Positions 44,540-54,840 of a DNA stretch of 54,840 nt are shown piece after piece. Below the pieces are notes generated by a model that was not told the DNA's origin, did no database searches, and saw nothing but the letters and a program-made list of their open reading frames with translations. The first letter of the stretch is position 1, and each line of letters begins with the position of its first letter. The DNA is taken from the NCBI GenBank assembly GCA_022925895.1, contig JAKSYS010000413.1, forward strand, positions 1 to 54,840. Direction: 5' to 3'. The stretch is from Fragilaria crotonensis (Eukaryota > Bacillariophyta > Fragilariophyceae > Fragilariales > Fragilariaceae). Made by a program: the position numbers and the translations under genes.

Positions 44540-46191
44540 ATGAATCTGCATTCATACGGTGTTTTGTTACTAGTTAGCTTTATGTGCGCAAGGCGGTCCC
44601 AAGCATTCGTCGGGCCGAACTCGCGAAGGACACCTTTGTTTGGATTGATGGCATCTAGGACCGAGCACATTGAAAGCTTTCGACAAATCAAGTCGAGCAG
44701 CGAAGCAGGCTCGATCAATGACTCCTTGAATGTTATTTCTGATTCCACTCGGAACTTCATTGCGTCAACATTGTTCAGTGTCGCCCTCACAATTTCACCG
44801 GTCATGAACCCAACCAGCCCCTCGCGTAACTGGTTCGTAGTAAATGCCGAAGAACCACAAGTCACTCTACAGAATTCCGAGCAGATAGCAGATGTTGGAG
44901 CACCAGAAGACGGGAGCCAGCAATCACTGCTAACGACGGTCACACCTGATAACGACTCAACTGTTGTCGAACAGGTCTGGACCCTGGTCTCCAAGTACTT
45001 CATTGACCAAAGCTTCAATGGTCAGGTACGTACGAATCGCAAATCAATGAGTTGTATTGCTCGCTTGTCTGACGCGGTTCGATGTAGGACTGGAATGAAG
45101 TGAAGCAAAATTATCTTTCCCAGATTGGGCCAAACGACGGTGACGACAAGTCCATGCAACTTGTCACCAAAATGACAGCAACGCTAGGGGACAAGTATTC
45201 TAGAATACTGAACGTAGATCAATACCAAGCCATTCAAAAGTACGATCTCATTGGTATAGGAGCAACCCTGATGCCGGATCAACAGAAACACATCATTGTT
45301 GGTGCCCCGCCCGTTCCAGGATCGGCGTCGGACAAGGCTGGCTTGAAAGTCGGCGACTACATCGTGGCTGTCAACGGCATTCCCACGGATGGGAGATCCG
45401 CGTTCGACCTCATTGATCAAATTTCAGAGAATCCAAACGCTCAAACAATTTCAATGACCGTAAGAACTACAACTGGTGGAGACTCACCAACGAATGGCGT
45501 GACTCGCGAAATCACGATGCCCAGGGCTTTTGCTGCAGTGAAGAATCCAATAGAATACAAGGTCTCAGAGACACGGAACGACGGGATTAAGGTGGGCTAC
45601 GTTCGAATTTCGGAATTCAATGGCATAGTCAAAGCCAAATTGGAAGATGCGTTGAATAGCTTGGAGAAGGGGGGTGCAAACGCCTACGTTATCGATGTCA
45701 GAGGCAATCCTGGAGGTGCATTCCAAAGCGCGGTAGAAATCTCGAGCCTTTTCATTGATGACCGTGTTGCAACCTACGTAGTGGATAGCAATCACTTCGA
45801 GTTGCCGTTTCGAACTGCTGCAGGACGCGTCATCGTCGACCCTCAAGACCCAATTGCTATTTGGGTCGACCGGAATTCGGCCTCAGCCAGCGAAGTTTTC
45901 GCAGGGAGCCTTCACGATAACTGCCGGGCAGTTGTAATGGGAGAGAACTCGTTTGGCAAAGGTAAGATCCAAGCCGTGTATGGCCTTAAGAATGGTGGCG
46001 GCTTGGTCTTGACGGTCGCAAAGTACATTACTCCAAGTGGCACCGACATTCAAGGTGCAGGGATCAAGCCTGACATTGAGGTTAAGTTGCCGCCTTCCTT
46101 GATCCCAGTCATCTCAAGCGACACGTCGAAAGTTGACTTCGCCGACGTCTCGCATCGACTCAGCATGTGCCAAGTTCCGGATGTGCACTAG
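44540..46191 (+). CDS. ctpA: C-terminal processing peptidase (S41), thylakoid lumen
   Basis: CtpA-type proteases trim the C-terminus of the photosystem II D1 protein in the thylakoid lumen so that the manganese cluster can assemble. Exon 1 is 44540-45025 and exon 2 is 45088-46191. From Met at 44540 the N-terminus has a signal peptide (YGVLLLVSFMCARRSQAF, with the diatom plastid-type F after the cleavage site), then a second hydrophobic stretch (STLFSVALTISPVM) ending VVNAEE, a lumen-targeting pattern. A PDZ domain follows (SASDKAGLKVGDYIVAVNGI), then the S41 core: VIDVRGNPGG, nucleophile Ser in DRNSASASEVFAGSL, and Lys in NSFGKGKIQ. The frame is open further upstream to 44285, but that would hide the signal peptide. 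The gene has no frameshift and ends 78 bp from the next gene, tail to tail. Confidence 0.92.
45026..45087 (+). other. ctpA intron
   Basis: GTACGT at 45026 to TGTAG at 45087, 62 bp, phase 0. Splicing joins SFNGQ to DWNEVKQNY, restoring the conserved sequence. Confidence 0.92.
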
Positions 46192-46269
46192 CACTCACCA
46201 ACACGCAATCGGGAACGGTTCTGTAAAACAACTATTTTAACTGTTACATCCGCTACTCGCGCAGTTACT

Positions 46270-47941
46270 TCATCCAAAATTCGCTCCACGGCCTTGCGCA
46301 AGGTACAACATATCCAGTTGCTGGCGTTCGCTTATACCAGCGTCCTCATCGTCTGCACCATGCTTTGTTGAGAAAGGCAAGGGAGGAGGTATATCGTCAC
46401 CACTTTCGTCAAATCCTTGCCTTATCTGAACGGGCGAAATATTTCCAAATTCCCGTTCGTGATCCCCGAAATCTCCCATACTTAAAGCCGATATATTCTC
46501 GTAGAAGCCGGTCTGAGGTACAGCCTCAAAATGATTGTGCTGTGGGGCAGGAGGAAGAGGTCGATCATACATGGCCTGACCTTGATCCATGTCAGTGTTG
46601 GTGTGCTGTTGTAACATAGCCTTTAATTTTTCCCACTCAGCACTTTTGCTGGCTTGGTTTGCGGAAGATTCCTCATCATCATCTTCCGATTCAGTATCCG
46701 AGCAATCGAGCAGATTTCCTTTTGATCTTTGTTGCGATAGTAGTGTTGGTGTAGCGGACGACCCCGGGAGTGACTGCTTAAAAAGGGAATCTCGGAGAGT
46801 ACTAGCGTCCGCACTAGTAAGGGACAAGGATCCAAACGACGCTCCAATTTGTTCAAGGCCTCCATCCAACATATCTGGAAGCTTTGAATTTGCCACGCTG
46901 TATGACATCATAGAACCAAAGGAAAGTCCAGCTGGTTCTAATTTTTGGTTTCCGACGGACGTCATCGACGTAGAGCCGAATGACGTCCCGGCTTGCTCCA
47001 ACTGTGAATTCATGAGCACAGCTGCTTCTCGTTCATAATCTCCAACATCGTCAGCCTTTTGCGGCACGGGATCATAGTTTAATTGCTGTTCTGAAGAAAG
47101 AACAGGAGCGTCGATTGGAGGCGGTACAGCGCGTTGATAATGGCTGTGGTAAGAAGGAGGCTGATTTGGTGGCGGTGGCATCAGGTCGCTTGGAGTTGGG
47201 GCAGGCGAGGAGTCAGCCTTTGCCTTGTTTGGACCCTGTGGTGGGACAGGTGGTGGAAACGCAGGGGCCATTGTCCCGGGCACCATGATGCCCTGCGGTG
47301 TCATTATCGCGTGATACATAGGGACCCCTGGCATACCGTTTTGTGGCATGGCGTAAACCATGACGGGGGTCGAACCAGGTGGCGGCCCCATTGCAGGTAC
47401 GATTACTGGTACAAATGGGGTCCCAGGGGACATCATGGACGCATTCGTATGCGACACTGGAGGCGCAAGCACCGCCGTTGGCGACGAAAGAGGTTCAGAT
47501 TGTGATCCCGAGGAAAACGTGCCACTGCTGGCGACACCAGTAGATTCAGTATGAACGTGCGTAGATTCGTCTGTACAGTCCCCGTGAGAGATTTTAGAGC
47601 GGATGTCAGGTGCGCCTTCTCGCAGAGCTTGCGACGTTTTCTCCTGCGCTCGCTGATCTCCCAACATCGTACCAAAGATCCGACTTAGCTTCTTTTTGAA
47701 GAAATCGACCAGGCGGGTTTTGACTGCGGACGGCGTTTACAATACTTCTGGAGAGGAGCATTTTCTGTCGCTTTGGGAGCGTTACGTACAGTTGCTTGTT
47801 CGCTGCTACTAGCATTCGCCAATGACTATTGCCCACGTGATTGTTCGTTCCTCCACCTCGTCCACACAACACATCGTGTGGGTGAGGGGCGGTAATGTCC
47901 TTTAGAGGATAATTACCCAAGTTTACAGTGATGGGGTCCAT
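46270..47941 (-). CDS. DUF6824-domain protein, proline-rich, one frameshift
   Basis: The N-terminus carries the DUF6824 domain, common in diatoms and of unknown function: PHDVLCGRGGGTNNHVGNSH, then NPPGRFLQKEAKSDLWYDVG (about residues 20-95). The frame breaks near 47670 in ...GTTGGGAGATC...; the next frame resumes DQRAQEKTSQALREGAPDIR, the usual end of the domain. The shift is either one extra or two missing bases. A Pro/Met/Gly-rich region follows (VPPQGPNKAKAD), then three copies of an LEQxGxSFGSxS-like motif (about 46830-47020), an acidic patch ESEDDDEESS and a C-terminus ending LYLAQGRGANFG. The protein is likely nuclear or cytosolic; its role is unknown to me. The 3' ends of this gene and ctpA converge. 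Confidence 0.82.
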
Positions 47942-49256
47942 CGTTCAGAGATATGCATTCAGAATGAAGAGCAGGTTTTCTGCTTGAACCGCCAGTGGCG
48001 ATGCCCAAGAGAAGTGATTCGATCGACTAAAACAATCTGCCGCGTTGCATATAACGGCATCTTGCGACGTGTGCTGTTCTCCGTATGTCTTTTCATGATG
48101 TCTTTATGAAGTACGAGTATGTACTCGAGTACTCCGAGTACATAGACTACAGCACGATATGCACACGTGTATAATATATACAGCTGGTTTCGTTTTCAGA
48201 TGGCCCAGCGTACGATTTGGTAATATTTCTACAGGAGAACAATAATCTTCGTAGTGAAGTGCCAGCTAAAAATCCCGAACAACTGTGCTGAACGCTGTAA
48301 CACGACAACCAATCATCTCATAACACTCTGGTGTCAGATTGCGATATCGTTTGGTATGGTCTGTCACGAACGTGCAATACTTGTATCATACCTGGTAGCG
48401 CATGGTAGTACCCCGCCGCCGAGTGTGTGAATCCATCAAGAGCGAATGATGCGTTGCGCTGCAAGCATGAACATCCTCAAGCCAAATATCAATAGCATAG
48501 CCCCGATGTGGGCTTTTTCAAATCTGACGGAACTGCCTATTGATTTGGGGTTGCCAACGTAGACTGGAAAACAATCGGCATTTGCCTAATGAGAGGAGGT
48601 GATTTGTACTTCTTTTGTGACATTGAGTACTTTGATGGGCTTCGTATTCATCACCAGCATGTTGTCAGAAAGCGATGATTCACACTACATGACAATCGAG
48701 CAAAACTTCAAACGCATGCCTTGGGGCAAAACAACAAGATTCCATTGAAGTTGAAACCCCGGACACTGGCTGTCATCGGTTGCTGGCATTGTTGTGATGT
48801 GCCATGTCGCACTTCCAGCCAGGCAGGAACACTGCAACTCAAGACCCATCGAAAATGTGCTGGGGGTGCCGCATCAAGTATTTTTGATGCCGGAGGGTTC
48901 ATGATCCGGTGGACTACTATCGACACTGACCTGATGTGTCGTTGGTCAAGTTCTTGACCGGGATCCAGTTTCAAGCCTGTGTCGCTCGTCAAGACTGGTC
49001 GCACAATCCACTCCTTGCACCTCAATTGCGTCAATATCCCGCAGGCGGCCGGTCGTCTCCTTAAAGAGCCAATTACAAGCCTCTTAAGTCAACACGGAGT
49101 TCCTCTAGTTCCGACAAGGTGCTGCTCTATGCTCTATACGGTTGGCTCGTTCTGCATCCAGCGCCAATGCTGTTTTACTTGTTATGGTGCGTTTTGAAAC
49201 GAACGGTCCTTAAGCTATGGTAAATTCGAAATTGAAATTCGACACCAGTTATGAGG
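47942..49256. other. Intergenic, no recognisable gene
   Basis: Short open frames (for example 48708-49034, -) carry no motif. Positions 48105-48150 hold overlapping GTAC/GAGTAC palindromes (gtactcgagtac). No inverted repeat matching the far side of the transposase gene was found by eye. Confidence 0.45.
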
Positions 49257-52200
49257 TCAGTTGTCATCATCATCCGCCTTCAATGATGCCAATACAAACC
49301 CCATGTCGAAATCCAAAGCACAGCGATGTGTCTTGAATTTTTTCATGAGTTGCTCAATCTTCTTATAGAGAAGCTGCTGCTTTCCGGCTGGGTTGAACTC
49401 CGGCATGATGTCTCCAACATTTTCACTGCTATTCTCTTGTTCAAGGTAATAATATGTGCATACATATGCTCGTGCTCGTGCCGCAAATTTTCTAATGCGA
49501 TCATTTGTCAACACCGTTACAGGACAAAGACACTTTGTAACAAGATTCATGAAATTGACTCGACCTTTCTTCTCCCGCATTGGTGTTCTCCTCATTAATG
49601 CCTTTGCCTGTGCCCATGCATATTCGATGCCTTCGCCGGCAAATTCACAATGAAATTTTGGCGTGAGCATCACTTGAACACCAAGTTGGGAGCCCAAGAA
49701 TTGCAAAGCTGTTTCCTCGGTCTTAAAGTCATTACAGTTCCCCATCAACCCTCGAAGCGAAGATGATTCTATAATCTTTCCAGTCACAGGATCTTTGCGC
49801 CCGCTAAGTGTATAGTATGATGTGTTGATCACGTTGTTTCCTTCCTTGTCCTCTTGTTCTCTGCATTTTTCCATATCGATCCACCCTCGCTCCCATAATA
49901 CTTGCAAAAGACCTTTTGGTTTACCGACCCAGCCTTCGATGATGAAGACTTTACGACGCGTCAGACTGACACCATGCATCGATGCCAACCCCTTCAGCTC
50001 GATCAATGGGCGATTGGATTCTACGGTGATTCCTGATTCTTGCAACAGAGCAGATGCCAATTCACTCCGCGTTCTTGGCACAATTTTTGTGCGCCCACTG
50101 TTGTCATGAATGTCGTACTTTCGTCGCTCTCGAGCTTCCGTTGACATCAGCCACCATGGACCTTGGTCATCAGCTTCAAAGACCATACTTTGTCGTTCAC
50201 CGATTCTCAATGTGGATTGAAATGGGCCAATGCAGTTACCCGTTATCTCAGATGAGTGCATAGTTGGTTGCATGCCACCAAAACTCCGTGACATACTGTT
50301 GGCATCAAGAGCCCCCTCCTTTTTCCGAGCGTGGCCTTGGCTGTGATCAAACATAAAAACAAAGTCAACTTGAGGTCGGAGAAGTTTAAGGCAGTCTACT
50401 ACATCTTCAAGTTGGATTGCCATATGAAAGCTATTCCAATAGCCACCTTTGGTAGCTCCGATGAGCAAATTTCGAACAAAAGGCGACTGTGTCAATGGCT
50501 GCTTCTGTGTATGTTTGTGGACTTCGAGTGCTGCAACCCTGTCAACATAATGCATTCCTTGCCGTGAAGCATTTACGATTGCCAGATCTCGATCCACCAT
50601 TGGCATTCCGAATCCAGTACTGCGAGAAACAAATGCCGATATCATCAATCCTTCACCGAGCGACTTCGGAAACAATCCTCGTTCCTGATTTGGACCTACC
50701 CAACTCTTCGAGGGAAACAGAAATTGGGGAAAAACTGATTCATCCTGACCATATATTTCGATAGGCCTGGAGCCATGAGGAGCACGAACACTCATTGACG
50801 CAACTTTTCCTCGCATTGCATCAAAGTTCTCGTTTCCACGACGACTGTAGCAGTAGTCAACATGAAACTCATAGAATACGTCATTGCTTTCATTGTCGAT
50901 ATACTTATAGCCAAACTCAGGATTTAGATTTGATGACTTGAGGTCACTCGAAGCATATTGAACCCATCTTAAACACCTTGGTTCAAGTTCCGTGAGGTAC
51001 CTGCGACAGAAATGTTTTCGACTTGCTACGACATCATCACGTTCATGACCATCAACATAGTACCCCTTGCGTTGTATGTTGTAGGTGAAACCAAGTTGAT
51101 GGAGCCATCGCCAGCATGTCGGAATACTGAAATTGCTAATTCCGTGTTCCTTGAGAAACATTTCTAACGTCAGCGGTTCTGGTTGGTGCTGATCATCTGA
51201 GTTGATCAAAGAGTTGCTTTCACCGAGGTCATTATTCCACTGCTTGAACAATTTGGGGAAGAGCTCTTCAATGCAGAATACATGTACTAATTCAACTGTC
51301 AGAATCGACAGATTACCTAAGCCGAATGCTGTCATTTGATCTTTTGCATCGGGGTACTTAAGGAAGAGAAGTGGTATAGGGCGTCTGCCGGATCTCACAA
51401 TATGATCCGGGTGAAGAAATGCCTTGGACTTGCGGAACTCCACATTCCAATCTTGAACACTTCGAGGTTTTGTTGCCTGCACCACGCCAAGCTCATTAAG
51501 TTGTCGGCAGGCTTCTGTGCAGCACTGCTTCCAAGTCCACGAATTCATGTGCCGAATGGCAGTCCGGTATGCTAAGCAAAGAATTATCGACCTGCTCTGT
51601 AAAACAAAAATATCAGCTTCAGAGCATAGATTTTCGTTGTCGCGCCCTTGTACCACGTTTCGCCAGCCACTTGGAGTTTTGCTCACGGATTGTAGGACAA
51701 TGACATTATGCTCCAAAATGTCTAACACACTTTCACCGCCATCGTTGTTGTTGGCGGCTGAAAATTTCTCAAAAGAAGTGTGCCCTCCACCTACAAACAG
51801 ATTCCATGCATCATGACTGTTCCAAAAAGGCAATGTGCTTGTATTGTTCTGGAGCACCCGTGGTACTCCTTGTAGCTCTTGTTCCTGCTGCCAATCATGC
51901 TGATCGGAAGACCTATGAGACGAAACTGCTGCACCAACTGCAGACCTCGTGTCTGTTGATTCCTCGGGACTAGTAGTACTCAGAGAAGCATCCTTGGTGT
52001 ATTGTTGCGGCTCAGTTAGTTTGCTTGAACTTGACAAAAACTTGTCCAGAGTTGCGGAATCAACTTCGTTGTCCTTGAATGAGAAAAGCGATGATGTCGT
52101 GGATCTTGTTCTGATGCCGATTGACAACACATCTGCAGCAATGGAAACAACTCTGTCTTTCCATTTTTTGTCAAGAGGATACGGATACTCCACCTGTTCA

Positions 52201-52538
52201 AAGGGATCTGTTACCACGTAGTACATGGTTTTTTGGAATGTAATGCGGAATACTCCCGACTGGTTCGTGCCATCGAATCTGTCCATTGAGAGCCCATCAA
52301 AGTGGAGCTTGCTTCGAAACATTGCTGCATTGAACTTTTTAGCATCAACAATACATATGCTTTCATCAATGAGACCAGATAGGGTCAACGCCGCAGCCCA
52401 TATCTCCGCTGGCAACCATTTTCGCCACACTCGCAGTCGAAACGTTTCGTCGGAACACAGTCGCATGAAGGCGCTCCTTATGATTGCAAATTTCGGAGCT
52501 GGGAGCGTCAACCCCGCAGCCTCACTCATGTTGCTCAA
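49257..52538 (-). CDS. DDE transposase-like protein (IS630/Tc1-type fold), intact
   Basis: A single uninterrupted frame of 1093 codons. The C-terminal half contains IYGQDESVFPQF (D599), DFVFMFDHSQGH (D731) and LTPKFHCEFAGEGIEYAW (E972), in the pattern of the DDE endonuclease domains of IS630/Tc1-like transposases. GYWNSFHMAIQLEDVVDCLK and KPKGLLQVLWERGW resemble those seen in large transposase-like proteins of fungi and other eukaryotes. The D731-E972 spacing (241 residues) is long, implying an insertion. The N-terminal ~550 residues have no domain I recognise, apart from scattered Trp/Arg-rich helices (RVWRKWLPAEIWAAALTLSG). All three candidate catalytic acids are kept and there is no stop. 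It is either an active transposase or a domesticated one. Confidence 0.75.
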   Translation of the reverse strand: MSNMSEAAGLTLPAPKFAIIRSAFMRLCSDETFRLRVWRKWLPAEIWAAALTLSGLIDESICIVDAKKFNAAMFRSKLHFDGLSMDRFDGTNQSGVFRITFQKTMYYVVTDPFEQVEYPYPLDKKWKDRVVSIAADVLSIGIRTRSTTSSLFSFKDNEVDSATLDKFLSSSSKLTEPQQYTKDASLSTTSPEESTDTRSAVGAAVSSHRSSDQHDWQQEQELQGVPRVLQNNTSTLPFWNSHDAWNLFVGGGHTSFEKFSAANNNDGGESVLDILEHNVIVLQSVSKTPSGWRNVVQGRDNENLCSEADIFVLQSRSIILCLAYRTAIRHMNSWTWKQCCTEACRQLNELGVVQATKPRSVQDWNVEFRKSKAFLHPDHIVRSGRRPIPLLFLKYPDAKDQMTAFGLGNLSILTVELVHVFCIEELFPKLFKQWNNDLGESNSLINSDDQHQPEPLTLEMFLKEHGISNFSIPTCWRWLHQLGFTYNIQRKGYYVDGHERDDVVASRKHFCRRYLTELEPRCLRWVQYASSDLKSSNLNPEFGYKYIDNESNDVFYEFHVDYCYSRRGNENFDAMRGKVASMSVRAPHGSRPIEIYGQDESVFPQFLFPSKSWVGPNQERGLFPKSLGEGLMISAFVSRSTGFGMPMVDRDLAIVNASRQGMHYVDRVAALEVHKHTQKQPLTQSPFVRNLLIGATKGGYWNSFHMAIQLEDVVDCLKLLRPQVDFVFMFDHSQGHARKKEGALDANSMSRSFGGMQPTMHSSEITGNCIGPFQSTLRIGERQSMVFEADDQGPWWLMSTEARERRKYDIHDNSGRTKIVPRTRSELASALLQESGITVESNRPLIELKGLASMHGVSLTRRKVFIIEGWVGKPKGLLQVLWERGWIDMEKCREQEDKEGNNVINTSYYTLSGRKDPVTGKIIESSSLRGLMGNCNDFKTEETALQFLGSQLGVQVMLTPKFHCEFAGEGIEYAWAQAKALMRRTPMREKKGRVNFMNLVTKCLCPVTVLTNDRIRKFAARARAYVCTYYYLEQENSSENVGDIMPEFNPAGKQQLLYKKIEQLMKKFKTHRCALDFDMGFVLASLKADDDDN

Positions 52539-52946
52539 TCTTCAAGAATGTAACGAAGGCTTTATTATGGGACAGGACATCATTTTACAAACAACCGAAC
52601 TTCATTGACCCGTCATTCCCCCATGATCAATGCGTTGATGTTGTCGTGCAAAGTATGGAAGAATACTTAGGCTAAAAACATATACGTGCAATGATTACCA
52701 AGGCCTACGTCAGGCCATCTGAAAGTGAAACCAGCTGTACGCATGACTCCTTACAACAAGCATTGGGGGGAATGTAATAGTTATGTCTCATAGATGCAGA
52801 TCCCAAGTTTGCCTAATCTTTTAGAGAACTGCTTTAGGCCATCCAGCATTCGACCAAGTATCGAGTATCAATCAACACCAATTTCCACCAGAGTCATGAT
52901 TTTGGCGGACGATAATCGAAAACCTACCAGTGCATCAACTTCCATC
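52539..52946. other. Intergenic, 408 bp
   Basis: No gene seen. This is the 5' side of the transposase and the 3' side of the DUF1399 gene. No clear terminal inverted repeat is recognisable. Confidence 0.5.
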
Positions 52947-54600
52947 TCATCCTCCTCCTCCTCCTCCACAACCACCGCCTCCACAACCACCGCCTCCACA
53001 ACCACCACCTCCAAAACCACCACCTCCGCCTCCTCCAGAATCGCCTCCTAAAACAAACAAAGTCGTCAGTCATTAAACAATTCCATGTTTGCATGAATTC
53101 TCTGAACATACCTGCACAAGCGGATCCCCCACAGGCCGAAGGTCCGCAAGCCACAGTACCACCGCAAGCTCCTCCAGCAGAAGCAAACAAAAATGGTGGG
53201 TAAAGCCACACACCGTCATGTTCGTAACGAGAGCTTGAGTTGGGCGAGCGTCCAACTACATTTCCCACCGGCCTGGAGGCCCCGACGCGACGTGCAAGAA
53301 CATCGCGAGCTTCCCTCATCACATTCAATCTAACTTCTTGTTCCTGAAGCCATTCAGGACTGCGTGGACAACAACCCATGGCCATGGCGATCTCTGATTC
53401 CAGTACTCGAACATTTTTTTCAGCTCTCTTTAGCAGGATTTCATGAGCCTGTTTTGTTTCCATGTGGTAGTAACCGGTTCCGTACGTCGTCTTTCCTAGG
53501 ACGTAGCCTTCCTTCCGGGGTCGTGACTTCAACTGATTCTTGAGGGCGGCAGCCTCCGCAAGAAAGGCCGGCTTTCCGTCTGAAGTATATTCCCAAGGCT
53601 TCGCCCATTTGGCAGGAGGTAGAGTCGATGACGCTCCCACCAGACCGGCCGAGTGCAGATTCGCCCCAGCACCATCAACGTCTTGCAAGCTATTCCAATC
53701 TTTGGAAAAATAGGCCTTCGGAGGTTCGCCACGATACATGCCGCCACAAACCACGTACTCGGAGTTGTACTCCTCCCTCCAAAGTTGGGCCGTGGCTTTG
53801 TAAGCAATATCGAGAACTCCGCCGTCACTGCGATCTGTGAGCGAATCGTCATGGTGAAAAGTTTGCCCCATAATGGCGATGCAGTCCTTGTTGTAGTCGC
53901 CAATCGAAGATAAGATATGGGTGTGCCACATCAAGTCAATCTGGTATGTAGGAACAAGTACTGATTGTAATTTCCTAGCCTTCGGTGTGAGCAAAAGGAA
54001 CTTGATGTAGTTCTTAACGCCCTCGGTGAGAAAGTCGTCGTCGCAGAATCGCTCTCCTGAGACTTGCCAAAGAAAGCAGGCTTGTCGCTCCGTTGAAGCA
54101 AGCAAGTCAAATCCGCTCAACAGGTCGACACTTTTGCCTCGACCATCGCAGAGTAGACCCGTCAACGTTGGAGACGGAGATTCCTCCTGCGAGTCTGACA
54201 AAAAGAAGGGCTCATTCGAGTACATATTCTTCCAAATACCTCGAGTCGTGGCCTCGGTTGAACTGTCATCATCAAAAGTGTCAGGAATCTGGAACGAGAA
54301 CGGTGGCTTGGCCTCCAGTGTGGCTCTGTCTCCAAAGGTGTCCTTAACATAGGCAACGTAGCTCCTTGGGGCCAATCGATGACAATGCCACAACCAAGCA
54401 ACATCTGGTGGTGGGACTAAGTCTTCGTTAGAATGTTTGTGCACAAGGGGAAGCCAAAGATGCTGGTATCGGTACAAGGAACGCAGCGAGTCATATGGTT
54501 TCCTCCCTACCGTGGCAATGGTTACACCAAGTTCATGGAGCCTTTCCAAGAATTCCTTGTGCTTTCTCGCATTTTGGGCAAGATCGCATGACAATGACAT
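52947..54600 (-). CDS. Glycine-rich domain protein, DUF1399/GRDP-like
   Basis: Two exons (54600-53112, 53047-52947) give 529 residues. The DUF1399 core is recognised by two related motifs: VPPPDVAWLWHCHRLAP (about 62-78) and VPTYQIDLMWHTHIL (about 216-230), followed by TFHHDDSLTDRSDGG. DUF1399 proteins occur in plants (GRDP1/2), fungi and algae; plant members are linked to growth and stress responses, but the biochemical role is unknown. The C-terminus is Gly/Cys-rich (GGACGGTVACGPSACGG), and after the intron it continues as GGDSG plus three GGGGC repeats to the stop. Reading through the intron instead gives an Arg/Trp-rich tail, clearly the wrong frame. The gene is intact. Confidence 0.88.
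53048..53111 (-). other. DUF1399 gene intron
   Basis: On the minus strand GTATGT begins at 53111 and GTTTTAG ends at 53048, 64 bp, phase 1. Splicing continues the Gly-rich tail without a break (SACAG-GDSGGG). Confidence 0.88.
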
Positions 54601-54840
54601 GATCCACAGCCGGGGGTTCCTTCACCGCAACTTCGATTTTAAATGAGACTTCCTGCATACAAGTTTCATTGTTCCGGTTCGAGCGATCGAGACTTCAGAC
54701 GTTGATGTGGAATTTGTTGAATCTTGGTTCGATCTGCCTGACTGCTTGATGTAGGGGTTTAGTGAGTGCTGGTACAAGTACGCGATCGATTCGTCTCTTT
54801 CGAAGATACACCCAGCACAAACCGAAGGCCTGCCATACAC
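54601..54840. other. Window edge, no gene called
   Basis: An open frame on the minus strand runs off the window (54622-54840) without a recognisable motif. It may be the promoter region of the DUF1399 gene or part of an unseen gene. Confidence 0.35.

Noticed and set aside
46270-47667. Separate 465-codon gene
   Set aside because: Its first residues complete the DUF6824 domain begun in the other frame at 47941, so it is one gene.
52924-53111. Arg/Trp-rich C-terminus of the DUF1399 protein
   Set aside because: It comes from reading through the intron; splicing gives a Gly-rich tail typical of the family.

Overview
The window looks like nuclear DNA of a diatom, most likely pennate; the species cannot be told. 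The evidence is: Ty1/copia retrotransposons of the types common in diatoms; two proteins whose N-termini look like diatom plastid presequences (signal peptide followed by an 'ASAF'-like site, here SQAF and ANAF); short GT-AG introns of 62-87 bp; and a DUF6824 protein, a family I know as strongly expanded in diatoms. Retroelements and non-coding repeats outweigh host genes.

Layout. 1-1559: non-autonomous DNA transposon with perfect 22-bp terminal inverted repeats. 2976-4635 (-): mRNA decapping enzyme DCP2. 4755-10539 (+): Copia-I, an LTR retrotransposon with 195-bp LTRs and an internally deleted reverse transcriptase. 11156-14240 (+): Copia-II, a badly decayed relative; a matching RT-RNase H remnant lies at 22860-23640. 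14241-22860: gene-poor block holding at least eight different tandem repeats. 24978-29939 (+): long, low-complexity protein of unknown function. 30047-31438 (-): plastid-targeted 3-isopropylmalate dehydrogenase (leucine synthesis), convergent with the previous gene. 32269-44235 (-): Copia-III, an ~12-kb element with 904-bp LTRs, a GACTA target-site duplication, and about 5 kb of extra coding sequence between the 5' LTR and gag. 44540-46191 (+): thylakoid-lumen C-terminal processing protease. 46270-47941 (-): DUF6824 protein. 49257-52538 (-): intact 1093-residue DDE transposase-like protein. 52947-54600 (-): DUF1399/GRDP-like glycine-rich protein.

Reading-frame quality. DCP2, LeuB, the long protein at 25-30 kb and Copia-III are broken by many frameshifts. 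Nearly all shift the frame in the direction of one lost base, often in short homopolymers, and the conserved protein resumes at once in the next frame. This pattern suits uncorrected long-read deletion errors better than gene decay. Those genes are therefore annotated as genes with frameshifts. Copia-I (real internal deletions) and Copia-II (stops, substituted motifs) are annotated as pseudogenes.

Most notable: Copia-III could encode one polyprotein of roughly 3,300 residues, about half of it an unrecognised region upstream of Gag, with an ATG that spans the LTR/primer-binding-site junction. Copia-I and Copia-II share a 14-nt primer-binding-site-like sequence that matches an anticodon loop rather than a tRNA 3' end.
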